Shown: piece by piece, positions 46,395 through 58,606 of the stretch
Numbering within the stretch: the first letter of the stretch is position 1
Layout: each line of letters opens with the position of its first letter
Assembly: GCA_014607495.2 (NCBI GenBank)
Contig: CP053156.1
Coordinates: forward strand, 9,610,001 to 9,674,000
Length of the DNA: 64,000 bases
Reading direction: 5' to 3'
From: Carposina sasakii
Lineage: Eukaryota; Arthropoda; Insecta; Lepidoptera; Carposinidae
Position numbers and translations under genes: made by a program
The notes under the pieces: model-generated
What the model saw: the letters and a program-made list of their open reading frames with translations, nothing else
Told to the model about the DNA's origin: nothing
Database searches by the model: none

Positions 46395-49264
46395 TCGTAA
46401 GTAATATATTACCTAATGACTAATTTACAAATAAAAGGGCCGTCTTTTGCAAATCCTCCGCCGATAATGGCAGCGTGTATAGCGAGGCTTACACGTTGAC
46501 AGAATAATAATATTTATCTTTATAAATAATATGATATGTCCCTTTTATACATAAATTAATGTAATGAAATATTATTGCAAAAGTATGCTACAGTTGACAT
46601 AAATTTATTTATTCTAGATCAATGTACATTTTCTGCCTGTGGCCAACCATAGCTGTTGGGCAATGTGAACATTATCACTTTATGAACATTAGGTAACAGG
46701 TATTAAAGGACTCACAAACAGAAATGAACATTACAGACATTATTATATACTGTAAAATCCTATGACTAAATTAAGATAGAAATAAGTATACAGAGTGTGA
46801 GTGACAGCCAGGGAATAACTGAAATGCTGAACAAGTACCATCTGTTGAGCTATACGACAGTGTTATTATTACTCGCAGGAAATGTATTTTTGATTTGATT
46901 ATAAGTAATCTTTGCTCTCCGCGCCAATTGTATCGGGCGATCCTGTGACTAATTTAATGGGCTTATTGGTTATTGTGTCACATATTGCTGTTTTTTGGAT
47001 CACTTGTGACTGTCTATTAGGGTTGATCAGGTTTTTGATCTTTTATGAGGGCAACTTTTTTTGAATATCATGGATTTATTAAAAAAATATTTTTAAGTCA
47101 TTATGAAAGGCTTAAACGAACTAAACAATTTTTTCTTGAAAATACGAAAAATTTCGGAAAATTTTGGAATTTTCCTGCGAAAATTTTCAGTGTTTTCCGC
47201 CAGAATGATGGTCTGAAGTCACGTTATCAATATTTGCCTGGCTGTCACAAACACCCTGTGTACCTACATACAAACTTTACAGTCCTAAGTATAAGTAATA
47301 ATGATAATTATAACTAACTTATTGAATATTTATCAGCTAATTAATATCTAGTGGTTTGCTCCGGTGCCCAGAACTCTAGCGGCTTTGCTTGATCGCTATT
47401 TTATTATATTTAAACATTTTACGCAGTCGGGTTTTCTTATGTATGCTAATGTTATTGTAAAAGCCTCATGTCGTTTAGTTTTACCGGAAATATACTATTC
47501 TATGTCATTTATGTGCAGTAGTGAGGTTATAATTAACCCATTTCAACTTTACGCCCATAAATGTCCCACTGGCCAATTAGCGAACCTAATTCCGATGTGC
47601 AATTAGTATTGCATTGGCATTCCGAAACAGATTTTCGGAATTAAATTGTTTTTTTTTCACAAATACGATAATTATTTACCTACCTACCTTTGTTTTAGTC
47701 ACATATGATGAAATATAGATAGACAATTGATTTATTTAAACGTACAAAACAAATATGACATGTGTAAAGAGTGGCTACCACTTTTGTACAATATACGGTT
47801 AAAGTATTTACCTATGAATTTTATTTAAAGGAATATGGTCTACTACTCGATTATTTGCCTAAGTCCATGAACAGCATTTCGGAAAATATTTGTTAGATTC
47901 AATTTATTCCACCAACTTATGTCACATTCAAGTGCGCGGGTCGAATCGACAATAAATCCGGAGCCGGCGAAGCGCACACGAAATTTTGAAAACTTAGTTC
48001 CAAGTATGGCGAGTCGGGACGTGACGACGAGGGATTGTGTACAACTCGTCTAACTTACAAGTCTGCCGAAGAATGCCCAACGCTGGAAGAGTGAGCAGTC
48101 GACTGCGAAATAACTCAAATACAACCCAAACTGATAACTTTACGTCTCTCAAAAATTCACCAAACTTGTCTCTAAGACAATAACTTAAGACGCAAAATAC
48201 CTTATTTAAAGAATAGGTGTCACTTTATCTAGACTCGTAGGAATGTCAGGACAACTTCTTTCGCATTTAAATATCGTGAATTATAGTTGCTAAGTTTCCC
48301 CTAACTAGTTTCTGGAAGGGATGACTTGTAATGAGCTTCGGAAGTTCCTTCTGTTCCAAACTGTCCCGTTTATACTTGATAGCTCTTTAATGTAAACAAC
48401 AACTTGAATAATAAATAGACGCGAAGTACCTATTGGGTAGGTAGCTAGTTTGAACAATTTCATAAAGGTATTTTTAACGTAATCGATTCATTGCTTGTTA
48501 AATAACTGAATTTTATAATGCTCTTGTACTTCATATATTCCAATAAAGCTATTTTAAAGCAGTACGAACTGGTTGTGATCTAGTCTGAGAAAAGTTTATG
48601 ATGAAGACATTATTGCTCCTCAGATGTTAGAAATTATTTGGAAGGACTGGAAGGAAACACACTAACTATTAATAACCAATATCTATAATTATCCTTATAA
48701 CTAATATCTGAAATAATCCTCGAATATAAGCTTACTCGCGCTACTCCCAATCTCATTTGATCCTTTGAAAATCTATCGTTAGCGAAAAATCTCATTAATA
48801 TAAAAACCGGCCCGTAATGAATGACGTAATCGCGTGACAACCCATTGCCTGGTATCATAGAATAATTTAATGTGCAAAATAGTTCGCTCGATTGCTTTTA
48901 TTGTTATAAGATTATAATTTTAAGCACCTGTACATACTTTTAAACTGTTATGTTATAATATAGTCTGCTTTTAGTTAAGCTACGAACTCGAGGGATGTTG
49001 ACAGTTATTTTATTTGTATTTATATCGAAAGATCATAAAATAAAAGAAACATTTGCGAAAGAAAAACTTCGCTAGCGTGAAAACTTTCCGGGATATAACA
49101 ATTTCAAAATCACAATTTAAGACTTGCCAAACAACGCTCTATTCAAACGGCTACCACATTATGACGTCACGTTTTCAGTAACTTGTATGCGTGTAAAAGA
49201 ACTTTTGTTCGACAGCTGTACGAGTATTAAATGTTGCGTTTATAATCATTTATTCTCCTTCCTC
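46395..49264. other. Long non-coding stretch
   Basis: Apart from the dispersed repeat at 46797-46935 nothing is supported. Short reading frames (47045-47317, 47364-47606) lack motifs. Confidence 0.45.
46797..46935. repeat. Dispersed repeat, copy 2 (partner at 3008)
   Basis: GAGTGTGAGTGACAGCCAGG and TTTTTGATTTGATTATA as in copy 1, with moderate divergence between. Confidence 0.6.
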
Positions 49265-49515
49265 TTCTTTAGCGAACTGGCCGGCGGCAGTGGCAGCTCA
49301 AGTGGCCGGGCGCACCCTGGTAATACCAGGGGTCGACTAACTCGGCCCGCGTCCTCCCGGCCAACCGCATCTTTCCCTTCCCGAGTGGGTCAGACTCTCT
49401 GACCTATGTGGCCCCTTTAAGGGCCACGCAAGTTACCGGTGCGTTGTCGCGCGCCGAGAATTTTGCCCGGGCACGGGGTTGCCCCAAGGCCTTCAACCTA
49501 AAGCGTATTTTTGCG
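49265..49515. other. GC-rich island, probable retroelement fragment
   Basis: An abrupt 250-bp GC-rich block in AT-rich DNA, with GTAATACCAGGGGTCGAC, a self-complementary GGCCCCTTTAAGGGCCA, and GCGCGCCGAG. The plus-strand reading frame has no recognisable domain. Sharp edges and composition suggest a LINE piece rather than a promoter, but this is an inference. Confidence 0.3.
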
Positions 49516-51289
49516 CCAAGGACGACCACCACGTTCAGAATTAATTATGGTCACAAAACAAAAGTTGCTGTAAATGAATTACTACCTCATTTGTGATTTT
49601 ACAGATCTGTGATATGATTTTGATGTTTTATTCTGATAAGCATAAAATATCATTTATATTCAACCATAGTCAACATCCCAATTATAACGGAGGCATATAG
49701 AATAGGTACATACGTTGAACATAATATAATGAGTTTTTAAAATCTCATCTAGGTATCTCTATATTAGGTAAACTTGTATATATTTCTTTGTTATAAAGTT
49801 ACGTAAAAAATGTGATACTATTAATCTGACTTAAGTCGTACCATCTTAAAGATCAAGATTTTCAGACACAGGTGCTGGTAAAAACATTGTTGTAAACTAC
49901 GGGCGACTCGATGACAATTTAATTGTTTTTTTTTAATCAATTTGTATTCTTAACTAGGCATACTACACGATAGTTTTCTAGCTAATCCAGTTTTCTCTTC
50001 TAGGCAAAGGAGTTGAACTTCTGATATAGTTGTCCCAACTTTGCCGGAACGCGTCGCCATGCTGGTCACGTCACGGCCATCGAGACCTATCGAGACTCAT
50101 TGGATTCACATTTATTACCCCATGTAGGTTGCTGTTTTATCGATACGTATGTCTTGTTATCGATGTCTTATGAGATTGTCCTTACCTCTTTACTAAGCTG
50201 TAGATTATTGTGTGATTTGATAAGATATTGTTTTTGTTTAATCGAATATTTATAATACTTCGCTTTCACTTATTATCATACCAATATAATGACTAGATAA
50301 ATGTTAGGGTCATGTATAAGAATATATATGGAAGGCAAGTATCTAAATAGGAAATTATCGTCGCTATTCTGACTGATTTGCTAAAAGCAGAAACAGTTTC
50401 ACGAAGTTCAGTTTTTAAAATATTTTTGTTTTTTTTTTTTTTACTTATCGAAATTCTTTACTCGATAGACTCCTATTGATTTACTGTGTTAAAAAGAACT
50501 TGAAAAACTTAAAAGCTCCTTTATATTGCTGCATAGTGCATTCTGTAGTAGTCCAATCAAGTTTATTTTGAACAGAAAAATCGTCTCTACAATAAAAATA
50601 TTCATGCCTTTGTAGATTCTCTTTTCGATCAATTTTTTTTGTTATTTTTTTTTAGTACAATATAGAGACTTGAGAGTAAAACTCTAGTACTGCCGGTACC
50701 TACTCTATGCAAAACTTAGGTATAACATATTCACGATATTATATTTTTCAAATTGTACATAAGTAATTAAACATTATAACAACAAACAACATGTGAAGAA
50801 CAAGTATCCGAAGTTAGGCAAACTGATAATAATTCTTTGCAGATACGAGTAGACCATTCGGATTGGGTGTGTTTTGGATGCACGTCACAATCATTCCTCC
50901 AAGGGGTTAGTGCTCATCGGGTGGAAATAACAAAGACGATAAAACTATTCGTTTGGAAAAAGGCTATTGAATGAGGTCAAACGCAGATATATTCGTATTC
51001 GAAGGAAATGTCCAAACGTATTCAGGGATTTCAGGATAGTCTGCCCTTGTTAGTAGTTGGAGCTGCTTTGATTTAATTTATTTTATATAGAAAGGATGAA
51101 AAATATTTATTTTTCGCCTTACAATAACTAGTCTGGCCATAAATGCGGATACATATATTTTATTATTTTTTTCAACTATTTAATAATTTTCAATTTGGAA
51201 CACGTATATTATTTTAAAAAGTTCTTTCGATTTTGCGCCATTTCACATATTATTTTTTCGTGTTCATTATAAAAAATACAATATAGAAT
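49516..51289. other. Non-coding stretch
   Basis: AT-rich with T runs near 50430 and 50640. No supported feature. Confidence 0.45.
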
Positions 51290-51800
51290 GAGGTGTTAAA
51301 GAAAATAGGAGTGCAGTGATCGCCTTGCACAAAGTAGGTATGGAGCCGTCGGTCATATTCCATACACTTCAAAAGCTTGTATCAGCCGTATGTTTGTATA
51401 TCGTACTATCAACAGATACATCAGCACTTCGTCTGTCGAAGACCAGAAATGAGCGGAACGGCCGCGTGCTGTTAAAACTACAAAGCTGTTAATGCTGTTA
51501 AAGCCAAAATTCGTCGAAACTCTTTTAGGAAGCAAAAAATCTTATCGCGAGAAATGAAGATTCCCGCTAGGACTCTGTCGCGTATTTTGATACAAAACCT
51601 AAAGCTCGGTGCTTATCGTCGATATACATGACATGCCCTAAATCAATCTTTATATTTATCGATCAAAACGCCTTCAGTCGCGATACGCAGGTGAAAGGCA
51701 CAGAAATATTCTCTTTACCGATGAAAAAAAATTCACGATTGAAGAACGCTACCATAAGCAAAATGATAAAATGAACGCTCACAGTTCTAAACAACAGTCT
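51290..51800 (+). pseudogene. Tc1/mariner-family transposase, decayed
   Basis: Fragments of the transposase lie in order on the plus strand with several stops and shifts. The helix-turn-helix part reads FVYRTINRY and then SVED (about 51385-51440); a GRP-type linker follows (SGTAAC region, 51450-51475 in shifted frames), then AVKAKIRRNSFRKQKILSRE (about 51497-51556), LSRILIQNLKLGAYRR (51578-51625) and ILFTDEK (51707-51727), which holds the first catalytic Asp. The later Asp motifs are not seen; the copy appears to end near 51800. No inverted terminal repeats were found. Old and inactive. Confidence 0.7.
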
Positions 51801-51860
51801 TAGCATATAACGGAACTTAACATATAGGCTACTTTTTTATCCCGGGAACACTTCCTGCTT

Positions 51861-52940
51861 ACACGAGAACGTTACTCGGAGTTTCAGCCCAGTAATGAGC
51901 GCTTCATTGAGTTCGTAGAAGAGACGGAACGTTTCTTGGGCCTGCAAGGGGCAGAACTCTGCTTACTGTTGCCGCTTGAACCAGAACGTTGCTCGGCGTT
52001 GAAAATGTCATCATTTTAGACATAGAATTCTACAGTTGCACACTTTGACTGAAGAGATATCAAAGATCCTGCAAGGGCCAGAACCCTGCTCACTGTTGCC
52101 GCTTGAACCAGAACGTTACTCGGAGTTTCTACCCAGTAATGAGCGCTTCACTGAGTTCGTGGAAGAGACGGAACGTTTCTTGGCCCTGCAAGGGGCAGAA
52201 CTCTGCTTACTGTTGCCGCTTGAACCAGAACGTTGCTCGGTGTTGAAAATGTCATCATTTTAGACATAGGATCCTGCAGTTGCACACTTTGACTGAAGAG
52301 ATATCAAAGATCCTGCAATCACTGGTGCCGCTTAAACCAGAACGTTACTTGGATTTTCGGCCCAGTAATGAGCGCTTTACCGAGTTTGTGGAAGAGACGG
52401 AACATTTCTTGGGCTTGCAGCCAGAGCAAGAACCCTCCGTTGAGATACCACACCCAGAAATGTTATTGGAATTGCAGCCGGCGACACAACGCGTATCTTA
52501 TAATTGGGTCATTACCTACTTGCCTCTAAATGAATGCCTAATTATTATTCTATTTTTTCCTAATACGTCGAAGAAAATATAAACAAAAATGTTATTACCC
52601 ATGTTATAAACAGTTTGGCTCAGTAGTTTATTAGTACAAATCATATCTTTCGAAGAATAGCAGTCTAGTATTAGGAGTCTATAACAGTTTTGCTCAGCGA
52701 TTTATTAATACAAATCTTATCTTTCGAAGAATAGCCAAATTCTGGTGGTGCGTAGAAGTGTCATTTTAATTTCAGCCGGCGACAGAACGCGTATCGGAAT
52801 ACTATTGTTTCTGCGGAAGCAACTCGCAAACACCGAGAACAAGTATATCGAAATCATTTACATTTGATAGTTCACAAGACGCAAACCTAATCGAGCAAGT
52901 TATTAAACTAATCATCAATTTGAGAATATCATCATTTTAA
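51861..52940 (+). pseudogene. Unrecognised gene 3' region: tandem 244-bp coding units and a terminal exon
   Basis: I do not recognise this protein. Three related units start at about 51861 (partial), 52035 and 52279 (period 244 bp). Each reads as an acidic module: TLTEEISKILQ, LLPLEPERYSEF, PSNERFTEFVEETERFLGLQ. Units one and two end LKMSSF plus TAG; the third continues with QPEQEPSVEIPHPEMLLELQ and PATQRVS. At 52776 a good acceptor (TTTTAATTTCAG) opens a 55-codon exon, PATERVSEYYCFCGSN to LRISSF, TAA at 52938-52940, with AATAAA 25 nt later. The tail around TCATCATTTTA is shared by the two short units and the terminal exon. This looks like repeated copying of the 3' end of one gene, broken by early stops. 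Left neighbour at 51826-51850 is Helitron-type sequence, so capture by a Helitron is possible. Host gene versus element cargo is undecided. Confidence 0.45.
52600..52735. repeat. Direct repeat of about 70 bp, two copies
   Basis: ACAGTTTGGCTCAGTAGTTT at 52609 and ACAGTTTTGCTCAGCGATTT at 52684, each followed by ACAAATC and TATCTTTCGAAGAATAGC. It lies between the last 244-bp unit and the terminal exon. Confidence 0.7.
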
Positions 52941-52964
52941 CTATTTTTGTCGGAACCTATAAAA

Positions 52965-52970
52965 AATAAA
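52965..52970 (+). terminator. Polyadenylation signal AATAAA
   Basis: Canonical hexamer 25 nt after the stop of the terminal exon at 52776-52940. Supports that exon as a true 3' end at some time. Confidence 0.45.
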
Positions 52971-54284
52971 GAAGCCTCTGTAATCCTATCGCCACAATTG
53001 TATTTATACATATTTCACATTAATGGCAACAATAGGACATAATAATTTTTTTGGTACTTTTTTTGTAGGTAAAAGTTGGTTTTTTCAAATAGGCATAGAT
53101 ACATAGATCTACTAAACTTATTCTTGTATTATAACTTCGATGCGGGGCATTGAAAACTGGTTTTATTTTAATCACATAGGTTGTCCTCTGATTTCATTAC
53201 TAGAATCAAAGTGCACCTCAGCAAGAGCAATAAAGACATCAATCATTTTAAGATTTAAAAAAAATACCACAAACAAGTATTGTGGCGATAATTTTAGAAC
53301 GTGTTAAGAAACCCATCCTTTCTATGTACTACGCCGGCTTAGCTTTTATATGATCGAACAAACAATATTACCATGAAATTCCCAGTAACAAGATTACAAG
53401 CAATCTATATTTCTCTATATTTATCTTTCAATTCTACTATGTTTATACAATAGTGTCTACGCGTTCGTCTCAAGTAAGTTGTAATTTTATGTATCGAGTG
53501 GAGCGTTAGCGATCGCGCTCCAATGTAACAAAATTTGGTACGATTACTATTCAATGAGTGCGAAAGAGACATACCGACATATGCCGGCGCGTGAAACAGA
53601 AGATTTCGTATGAAAAATTAGCCTTATCTGGAGCGCCGCTCACATTAATTCGTAGTGTGCGTATACAGCCACTAGATGTCGCTTAGTTCGAGTTAGAACG
53701 CGATATGGATGTTTTTAATGTGTTTCATTATGTCATCTGAATTTTAATTAGAGTGGGGATTATTCATTCATTCGTTAAGGGAGCCAATACGCGCGACCTT
53801 TCTAAATTGTAATTTAGCATGCGCTAAAGTATCAGGAGCCGCCCCTGCTTTTGATAGATAGTCAATTGAAGATTCCAACGATTACGTCATATAAATATCG
53901 GATTCTATTACCTACTTTACTCTAAACTTTCGCCTATTTCGAAATAACGATAAAGAATAGTAGTCTAGTGAAGTATGCCAGTTCAAAGGCTTTCCTGGCG
54001 AGCTTATATTAGTTTTCCTTTGACGTGGTTATTGTAGGTACGAGTACCTGCTACTAAAGAATGCTGGCGTATCTATTGGAATTTATTTTATTGAAAAATA
54101 TTTTCTTACCAATTTACCAAAATAATTTTAACATGCCGTAAAGATTTAGTTCTGATTTATTTTGCGATAGTAATATTCTAAAAAAAAACATTAATATGGA
54201 CACAACTTGTCACTACTACACCGTTTATTACGTTTTTTTAAAGCACAAGAAATGTTAATTTGTTATACACATGACAATGTTATA
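52971..54284. other. Non-coding stretch
   Basis: A small palindrome TGGAGCG...CGCTCCA near 53500-53522. No coding signal. Confidence 0.45.
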
Positions 54285-54440
54285 AACAGGCTGTGTTAAA
54301 AAATGGGGAAGCCAGAATTGCAGAATCACGAAGGAGATCCGTGGCTGTACCACATTTAGATTGCGGGATTAAAAGATCGATGACTACAGTTACTAACTCA
54401 AACCCTCAGTCGACTCTTGCGACATGTACGAACAGAGTTG
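54285..54440 (-). repeat. Rep-B dispersed repeat, minus orientation
   Basis: TGTTAAAAAATGGGGAAGCC and CGAAGGAGATCCG match the inverse of the plus copies (CCCCATTTT end). Diverged further inside. Confidence 0.45.
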
Positions 54441-55047
54441 CTGGTGATTTAAAAAAAAAATCTATCCTAGATAGATAAAATTCTTTATTGTACTACAGCA
54501 AAAACACATGTACAAGGGCGAGCTTAATGCCTTGCAAGGAATTCTCTACCAGCTAACCTGGTTACATATGAATATCATCTGTTGGTAGCACTATCAGAGA
54601 TGTGGATAAGAAAAACAATACATTCATTTAAAATTACACATCATTCATTTCATTATAAATAAAATAGTATTAATTTATTGATAAAATTATACTAATAATA
54701 AAATAACATTTAATTTAATTGATAAAATTATAATTAATACTTACTATGTCAGAACAGAAACTATCCTACTTGTGCTCACTAACTTTACTTCATATTGTTG
54801 CAATTATACTTAAACTACATAATCCTACAAATACTATGATTTTTCCAATATATCTGAAACAAAAGAACTATAGATATAGAAACAAATAAATACAGTATGT
54901 ACCTGCAAAAACAGTACTAATAAAAGAAAATAGAAGATATTAAGGACAAGACATTCAGTATGGTAAACTCGTCTTCAGACGCTTGCTTGTAATACTCGAT
55001 CCTGTAAAGAAAATAAACATATATACTATACACACGTCATACATACA

Positions 55048-55215
55048 GGTGTGTTCCTAAAACGGGATAGACAGAATTTTAGGATGATGATAGAGATACC
55101 ATAGCCACGTTTTAGCATAGCGGGAACAGATGTAAATAATCAGCGACAAGTTGCTAGCTTATAGGAATATAGCTTATAGGGATAGCAGGGGTCCGAGTTC
55201 CTTTGTCGACTCTTA
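55048..55215 (-). repeat. Rep-B dispersed repeat, minus orientation
   Basis: Inverse orientation: TTGTCGCTGATTATTTACAT and GCTATGCTAAAACGTGGC are read on the minus strand, close to the copy at 32948. Confidence 0.55.
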
Positions 55216-55483
55216 CGACATCCGCGGAAGAAGATGTAGCTGATAAGTCCCGCATCAGCACAGATAACTCATTTTTTAAATAGTATTTATTTTATGCTAA
55301 GCCCAAAAGAGGCCCAAAAAGGACATTTCCTCGTTTTCATACTCAAAGCTGTCTTTAGACTCACTTGTAGGTAATAAGATATATTCTAGTGATTGAAAAA
55401 TAATAAATAACCTGTATTTAAAATGCAATATTATGTCAATTAATGCAACTATGTAACTACATACATATGTTATACATCCATAC

Positions 55484-55741
55484 ATATAATCACGCCTGTA
55501 TCCCTTACGGGGTGGCAGAGCACCAAGGGCCGATAGAACCACATGGTGCCACTTCTGACCAAATTTTGAGGGTATAGTTGAGATGTACAAGTTCGGTTAG
55601 TAGTGACAGGTGGTCAGCCCATCGCCCACAAAACACCAAGACCCTCATGTCCCTATACTGACTTGTACAGTATGCCCGGGAAGAGAAGCAGCTGTACTAT
55701 TATACGTTTTTATTGCACTTCCAGAGCAGCATAGAAGAATA
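55484..55741. repeat. Rep-D, copy 1
   Basis: About 260 bp in direct orientation with 63380-63637: CACGCCTGTATCCCTTACGG, CCGATAGAACCACATGGTGC, ACAAGTTCGGTTAGTAGTGA and CACTTCCAGAGCAGCATAGA are shared. Few differences between the copies. Confidence 0.8.
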
Positions 55742-56448
55742 TATATTATCCTGTACTGAAATTTGACAAGTCCGTTGCAAAGAAACTAAGTTACCTTTTT
55801 GTTAGCGGAACCCTTCAGTTCCTTCTATTTAAAAATATAGTAGCGGCGCGGTGGCGGCAACTTTGATATAACACAACAATAAAAAGTGGTATACACAAAC
55901 CAATTCTCTTACGGGCATTGTAAAAATGCGGCTTATTTAGGACAATAAAAACAATGGGTCATAAAAAGGCTTATCCAAGTTATTTGTAAGAAAACAAGCT
56001 CCTAACGACACAATGTAGTGTAAGGTAACTGCTCTAGTCTGACTATTGTACTTTTAAACAATTTTATATTACAACAGGATCATAAATAACAGAAGTAGTT
56101 ACATTCCAGAGTTTTTGCTTTTTAAAGTAGAAAGTGTGATATTTTTATCCGTTAGGATCAGTGAGGTGCAAATCAGAAAGCTTTTTTTTTATTACACCTA
56201 GTTTTTACAAAAATTTTAAGATTACCAAAATGAAATTGAATTACAATCTTTTGTTCTTATCATAGGCATAGGTTTTTTGTTCTTATCATAGGTATATAAG
56301 AAGCCTACCTATATTTTGTCTGAACAAAGAAGGCTATATTCTATAGGTTACAGTAAAAGGATACTACTGTGAAGAAGCTAAAGCGGTTCTTGCTCGGAGG
56401 GGCACGGGGGGGGGGCTGAAAATCCAGATATGAAAATCTGTGTCATTC

Positions 56449-56539
56449 ATACAGGATGTTTTTGGCATAAACTTACTTTATTTGATGTATAGAATACGTA
56501 CCCTTCGTTAAGGGTGGCAACGAAAAAACACCCTGTATA
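56449..56539 (-). mobile_element. Rep-A MITE, internally deleted copy
   Basis: Only about 90 bp: both ends (ACAGGATGTTTTT and AACGAAAAAACACCCTGTA) are kept and the middle 290 bp are gone. GGCATAAACTTACTTTATTT and TACCCTTCGTTAAGGGTGGC identify the family. Confidence 0.7.
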
Positions 56540-57271
56540 CACACTCTGTGTTTCCAAGAATGGGATAACCAGTACTGTATGATCGCGTAGGAGATCCTTG
56601 TGAAAAGTAGCTAGCTTATCGTTAACACCTGAGAAAAGGCCCCTAAATTCCATAGTCGAATCTTACGGCTTCCTGTCATTCATATAATTAGCTATTAAAT
56701 AAAAATTACATACATATAAATAAATACAGCTTCCTTACTAAAAACTTCTCGTCACAATTCAGTTGCTTTCAACTTCTCTTTCACTGTCTATGCGGTAAAG
56801 CTATGGAACTCACTGCCTCACTCTGTGATAGACTGTCCATCAGTTGATGTTTTTAAAAGATTGAAGGTCCATTATTTATCTCTCCCATCTTCTGATAATA
56901 AATAAATAAAATAAAAATAATTACATTTGATGTTATTTTTATCCTTTAGTTTGTATACTATTTATCTATGCTTATCTATGTTTATGCGTTTTATTTAGGT
57001 ATTTATGTTTATGTAGTCTATTTAGATATTTTTGTTTATTTTAGGTTTATGTCTTTTCTTTTATTTAATTATTTAGTTTATTGGTCTGTTTGTGTGCACA
57101 CATACCTACCTCTTATGTTAATTTCTCTTTCACGGTAGGTTTGCTGGAAGAAATCTCTTTTAGAGATAAGCACGCCTTTGTACATTTTCTTTGTCATAAA
57201 CTTTATTTGTGAAAACTTTACTGTGTACAATAAAGCATAATAATAATAATAATAAATTATAAAAATTATAA

Positions 57272-57466
57272 AAATTATTAATAATAAATGAAAAAATTCC
57301 TCACCCGAGTGGGACTCGAACCCACGACCTCTCGCAAGCCGTGCTTTCGCTCTAACCAACTGAGCTATCGGGTCAATTATCTCGGATGACGAATGTTACC
57401 ATCTCTTTTTACATTACATTTTTGGCAACGTTATTTTTTCATCCCGATAGCTATACACTAGTAGCC
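57272..57466 (-). mobile_element. SINE-like element with internal tRNA unit, copy 2
   Basis: Same build as 45733-45917: leader, tRNA-like unit at 57302-57374, AT tail with ATT microsatellite. Acceptor stem ACCCGA/TCGGGT and T arm GTGGG/CCCAC are perfect; the anticodon arm has lost pairing. The leader and unit are close to copy 1. Confidence 0.7.
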
Positions 57467-57474
57467 TATGTGTT

Positions 57475-58606
57475 AATCTTATTAAAATTGCTCCAGCCGT
57501 TATTACGTGAAAGAGTAACAACATCCATCCAAACTTACAAACTTTCTCCTTTATAATACTCGTATTAGTAGGAAGGATAAAACATACGTAGGCAATTGAA
57601 CTTAATCCAAAAAGAATATATAGAAATTTAAAAGTTGTATGTTGCCGCAGCAAGTCTTTGTTGAAAGTATCGATATCACTTACCACAGGAATACGCGGGA
57701 GGGTCTACGCGTCTTCAGACTCATGCCTTGGTACCACGTATACAAGATCCTGTCTCCTGAAAGGAACATAAACATATTAAAAAGAACAACTTGAATTAAA
57801 ATAATAATATTTTATTTATAACTTACTCGTAGCATACTTTTATTTCTACTGAAACAGGTTATTTTATTGTAGGTATGTGCATATTATTTCAAATTATATT
57901 TTAGTTTCTGCTCTCCACAAACACATAAATAGTAATTTACTTTGGACTAGGAGTTAAGAATAAGAAGAAAAATATGAAATTCTTTAGGCATCTTCGTGTT
58001 AAAGAGGTGCGAACTGCAGAAATGTAAAAGTTTTTTGTGGGGTGGGTTATCTGGATTTAGGTAACTATGCATCAGTAGAAGGTTACCAAAGTGTGAAAAT
58101 ATTTACATGTTGATGATTAATAATATGTACTTGTATTTGAAGTAAAATTTTGTATAATTAAATAATAATGGTAAAAAGAAAGTTATAAGCTTATGTACAT
58201 TAATGATAATTACTAATTAGTCATAGTGTTAGATTAGATGTATACATTTTCTGTATACAGTAATAAAGACAGATGCCTTTGTTCAGTAGAGAAATGTACC
58301 TATCTAATGACTTAATAGGTGTGTGTACAACGAAGAATGAAAGAAAGCTTAACTTGCAAATACATAATTAATTAAGTTAGGTTCAAGCCAACTCCTAACT
58401 AAAACCATAGAATAGTATAGGTAGTCGCACAGAACGATTTATTTTCATTTCTCGTTTTAAGCTAAAAAGGTTTCTTTGTCGGTCACTACTTATACTGGCT
58501 TCCTATGTTTTACTTTCCGAAAAGTGCTCCTTCGTAAGCTGAGGCAGAAATTATTGTATAAATTATATTTTTAACACAATTTTTCAAATATATGTGCCAA
58601 CTTAGA
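57475..58606. other. Non-coding stretch with a short hydrophobic frame
   Basis: Minus-strand 57477-57686 reads as two possible membrane helices (FLYILFGLSSIAYVCFIL and WMLLLFHVITAGAILI) preceded by a donor-like GTGGTAAGT. No family recognised and no supporting exons, so no gene is called. The rest is AT-rich. Confidence 0.35.

Larger units (their letters stand above)
54441..57271. other. Repeat-derived, non-coding stretch
   Basis: Contains Rep-B, Rep-D and a Rep-A remnant. Three short minus-strand segments (54963-55020, 55310-55400, 57705-57770) each follow a pyrimidine tract plus AG and end near TCTGAAGACG or TCTAAAGACA; they may be duplicated exons, but no gene can be assembled. Confidence 0.35.

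Noticed and set aside
49265..49515. CpG-island-type promoter
   Set aside because: Insects rarely use such islands, and no gene starts nearby; a retroelement piece is more likely.
57302..57374. Functional tRNA gene
   Set aside because: Same family as the unit at 45769; the anticodon stem does not pair.
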